From contig NC_090757.1 of the NCBI RefSeq assembly GCF_036898095.1, positions 64,101,081-64,165,080 on the forward strand: DNA of 64,000 bases, written 5' to 3'. How positions within the stretch are numbered: the stretch's first letter is position 1; every line of letters starts with the position of its first letter. The translations under genes were made by a program, and so were the position numbers. Source of the DNA: Palaemon carinicauda (lineage: Eukaryota; Arthropoda; Malacostraca; Decapoda; Palaemonidae). The notes beneath the pieces were generated by a model, which saw nothing but the letters and a program-made list of their open reading frames with translations, did not search any database and was not told the origin of the DNA. Below, in pieces: positions 61,540 through 64,000 of this stretch.

Positions 61540-61598
<59 letters not shown>
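61540..61598. repeat. AG microsatellite
   Basis: About 29 perfect AG units. Confidence 0.98.
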
Positions 61599-61600
<2 letters not shown>

Positions 61601-61802
61601 GTTTTACGTACGTAAATGTAAATTTTAAACAAAAAAAATAGCCCCATTTCATATAAAATAGGTTATTACAAATATTTTACTTTATCATATTACAGTAGTC
61701 TGTATAATACAGTACTGTAAAGTTCAGTACAGTATGTTGTTGTTAGTCGTGGCGATGAAATTCTCACGAAACAAAACACGGCATTCGATTACAACAGCTG
61801 AT

Positions 61803-61805
<3 letters not shown>

Positions 61806-61853
<48 letters not shown>
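61806..61853. repeat. TC microsatellite
   Basis: About 24 perfect TC units. Confidence 0.98.
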
Positions 61854-61858
<5 letters not shown>

Positions 61859-62328
61859 GTTATACAATACTTACATATAGATGAAGAAACTAAAATTAAT
61901 TTTCATAGTGTCAATTAAATACGAAACGAAAAAATTATGCCTAGTTTACATCCATTTCAATCGTTGCTAAAAATACGGCATCCGATTTCATCAGCAAACC
62001 ACTATTTTTTGGGAAACATCATTTTATTCTAGAAAATTGCTACTCTTTAAATAGTTAATTGCACATTAAGAAAGCGTGTACTTTTGTTTTTAAATTTCGG
62101 GTGTGTTTTAAAAATCGAGTATTGTTGAATTCTTTTTGTTTTACTTTTGGCTGTGATTAGATCAGCTGACGTCTAGCTGCCGCTCTTGAGAGTGTACGAA
62201 TACACTAACAAAGTATCGTTTATACCATTTCTTAACTTATTCAAACCGTCTACAGTATACAGTTGATATTACATAAGCACCAATGTGTTATAACCTATCA
62301 AATTTTTTTGTTTATTACATTTAAAACA

Positions 62329-62339
62329 ACACACACACA

Positions 62340-62382
<43 letters not shown>
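62329..62382. repeat. AC-TC compound microsatellite
   Basis: A short AC run followed by about 20 TC units. Confidence 0.97.
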
Positions 62383-62386
<4 letters not shown>

Positions 62387-62559
62387 GGCTACTTTTCATT
62401 ACCTCCCATTCCTTACCTCTCTCTATCTCTCTAACAAATGATATCTTTGTTGCTCCTCAAAGTTTCATTTATATTGAAAATCAATCATGATTCAATTTTC
62501 CTTACTTTCTCCAATCTCGCACCATCGGTCACATCGCAGTATTTTCTAAATTTCCGGAA

Positions 62560-62636
62560 AATCCGCGATATATGTATATACATGTGTTATGAAAAAAAAT
62601 CCGCGATATATGTATATACATGTGTTATGAAAAAAA
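62560..62636. repeat. Tandem pair near the right TIR of the Tigger-like element
   Basis: A unit of about 37-38 bp starting AATCCGCGATATATGTATAT occurs twice in a row, then TCCGCGAAGTGG begins the TIR proper. Confidence 0.92.
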
Positions 62637-62890
62637 TCCGCGAAGTGGTGAATCCGCGATGGTCGAACCGCGAAGTAGCGAGGGATCACTCTATACAAAA
62701 TATTTTATTTTAATTTTTAATTACTTCTCATGTAGGTTATTTATTTCCTTATTTCCTTAACTCACTGGGCTACTTTTCCTTGTTGGAGCCCTTGGGCTTA
62801 TAGCATCCTACTTTTCCAACTAAGGTTGTTGCTTTGCTAGTAGTAGTAGTAGTAGTAGTAGTGGTAATCTTAATAATAATAATAATAATC

Positions 62891-64000
62891 AACTGTCATT
62901 AAGAGAATGCCTTGCCTCACAAATTACCTTCCTTTTCCATCCAATCTGTTCCATACCTAGCTTCCAGGTTCCATCTCTAGACATGCGACAAAGGTAGATG
63001 GATCCTATGTTTATAAGCTAGAAGTCTTGTATGATCTTCTCCAGTCCTTTCCTTTCAGCTCTTCATGAGTTGTCACAGAGACGAAGCACAAGTCCATACT
63101 CCTTGGCCGATTCATTACTTTTCCGTCCTGGATCAGTTGGAACTCTTGCTCCATACTTAGTCTTGAGGACTTTATACTTTTGGTACTCGAGTTACTTGTA
63201 GTGCATGCAGCCCTTTGTTTATAGGGAAAGTACCCATTTCTTTCCTCGGGTGTTCACAAAGTTGTTCACCTGATTATTTATGCTTGGGTCAGTTAGAATG
63301 ACTTGTTCAGAGAATGAGAATGAGACCACTACTTGGTCATATTTACAATGTGAGAACTTTTATACAGCCTGATATGTAACTTTTGTTAATATTGCATATT
63401 TGTATTAATAAATTTTTAACCGAGTCCATTTTCAAATATTCTTTTAAACTATGTTGTAGATAGGTTTAAGTATCCTTGCTTTGTGACATTTAGTTGTTGA
63501 ATAGTGGTATCCATTAGTCTGAATAGATATACAATGAAACTCTAGTTACAATGCTGTTATATTTGGTAGTATGGACAAACCATATAGTTACCTTTCCTTA
63601 TAGGAGTTAATGTTCAGTGTGACCTGAATGGCACTCTGTAGAAAATGATAAAGGATGCACCAACCATTCGGTCCCCAGATGCCTTACTTTCTGACCTACT
63701 TTTCATTCATTTCTTCCAATCTCCTCTTCTTTCCCACCGGTATCCCTACATTAAGGGGTCGGTTGCCTGATGCACCCTCTCCAATGCCTTTTACCGTAGG
63801 CATCCTTCACCTCATTTCGCCATCTAATTCTTTACTTCCCTCCCGATTTTTCCCATAACAAGTTCCTCCCAAGCACTCTTCACTCTCCCCACCATCCATG
63901 CTCAACACGTGCCCACATCATCTCAGTCGTGGCACTCCTCATTTAAGAACAAAACCAGGTTAACTATAAGAGAGTTGAGACATGGCCGAGAGGTCTTTTA
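62891..64000. other. Unassigned intronic stretch with possible LINE remnant
   Basis: No gene recognised. 63690-63910 (ATTAAGGGGTCGGTTGCCTG, then CAACACGTGCCCACATCATC and CAGTCGTGGCACTCCTCATT) has the look of a minus-strand LINE 3' region, low confidence. The expected next NAA10 exon was searched for by eye and not seen. Confidence 0.35.

Larger units (their letters stand above)
60865..62691. mobile_element. Non-coding Tigger/pogo-like TIR element
   Basis: Termini CAGTGAGCCCTCGTTTATCGC and, inverted, GAGTGATCCCTCGCTACTTC, with CGCGG repeats behind them. Both flanks are TA (60863-60864, 62692-62693). 1,827 bp without a transposase. The CAGTG...CGCGG style resembles Tigger/pogo TIRs. It contains AG (61540-61598), TC (61806-61853) and AC/TC (62329-62382) microsatellites. 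Confidence 0.83.
60700..62890 (+). mobile_element. LINE 3' tail interrupted by a Tigger-like element
   Basis: 60700-60864 (TAGAGTTCTCTTGCG, GGGCACACTATTTGATG, TTTTATATGAAAGA) and 62692-62890 (AAAATATTTTATTTTAA, CACTGGGCTACTTTTCC, GGGCTTATAGCATCCTAC, AGT and AAT microsatellites) together form one tail, colinear with 32500-32728 and the inverse of 58434-58640. Confidence 0.78.

Noticed and set aside
56610..64000. Next NAA10 exon
   Set aside because: No stretch encoding the expected ISEVEPKYYADGEDA-like segment with splice sites was seen. It is probably beyond the window.

Overview
The window looks like intronic, transposon-packed DNA from an invertebrate, most likely a decapod crustacean. The evidence is an animal-type NAA10 gene with conserved splice sites, several subfamilies of DIRS1-like tyrosine-recombinase retrotransposons (known to be widespread in decapods), BEL/Pao, Ty3/Gypsy and LINE elements, and long AG/TC and TTA microsatellites. 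No rRNA, tRNA, CRISPR or bacterial-style operon was seen. The species assignment is inference. || Host gene: two exons of one plus-strand gene were found by translation and splice signals, 32376-32459 and 56469-56609. Together they encode the central acetyl-CoA-binding part of N-alpha-acetyltransferase 10 (NAA10/ARD1). The 24-kb intron between them is filled with nested retroelements. The 5' exons would lie left of position 1 and the 3' exons right of 64000. || Layout. 160-3410: a TIR element of about 3.25 kb, with TIRs of about 330 bp, whose only large ORF is a FEN1/XPG-like (PIN-fold) nuclease with a C-terminal CXC (tesmin/TSO1-type) cysteine domain. It matches no transposon superfamily I know and is the best candidate for something new. 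3481-9946: DIRS-A. 9947-~30715: a minus-strand BEL/Pao element broken up by three plus-strand DIRS elements (DIRS-A at its 3' edge, DIRS-B1 11157-17685, DIRS-B2 19060-25577), a piggyBac-type MITE (18098-18399) and a 5'-truncated RTE-like LINE (~27003-28345). 30716-32104: 3' remnant of DIRS-C1. 32376-32459: NAA10 exon. 32851-46268: DIRS-D1, split by a complete Ty3/Gypsy element (39973-45875, 5-bp target duplication ATGAC). 46270-53680: DIRS-C2. 53681-55370: unassigned. 55390-56077: LINE fragment. 56140-56355: DIRS edge. 56469-56609: NAA10 exon. 56635-57925: DIRS remnants. 57926-60690: LINE fragments. 60700-62890: a LINE 3' tail split by a Tigger/pogo-like non-coding element (60865-62691). 62891-64000: mostly unassigned. 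|| How the parts fit. Each reasonably complete DIRS copy carries terminal inverted repeats (ITRs), an internal complementary region (ICR) that reproduces the joined element ends, a Cys-rich gag, an RT-RNase H frame, and a tyrosine recombinase in an overlapping frame. The two best copies (B1, B2) are nearly identical. B1 has all three frames open, but its left end has been replaced by an inverted copy of its right end plus 189 bp of flanking BEL DNA. Nesting gives relative ages: BEL first, then LINE, MITE and DIRS into BEL; DIRS-D1 before Gypsy.
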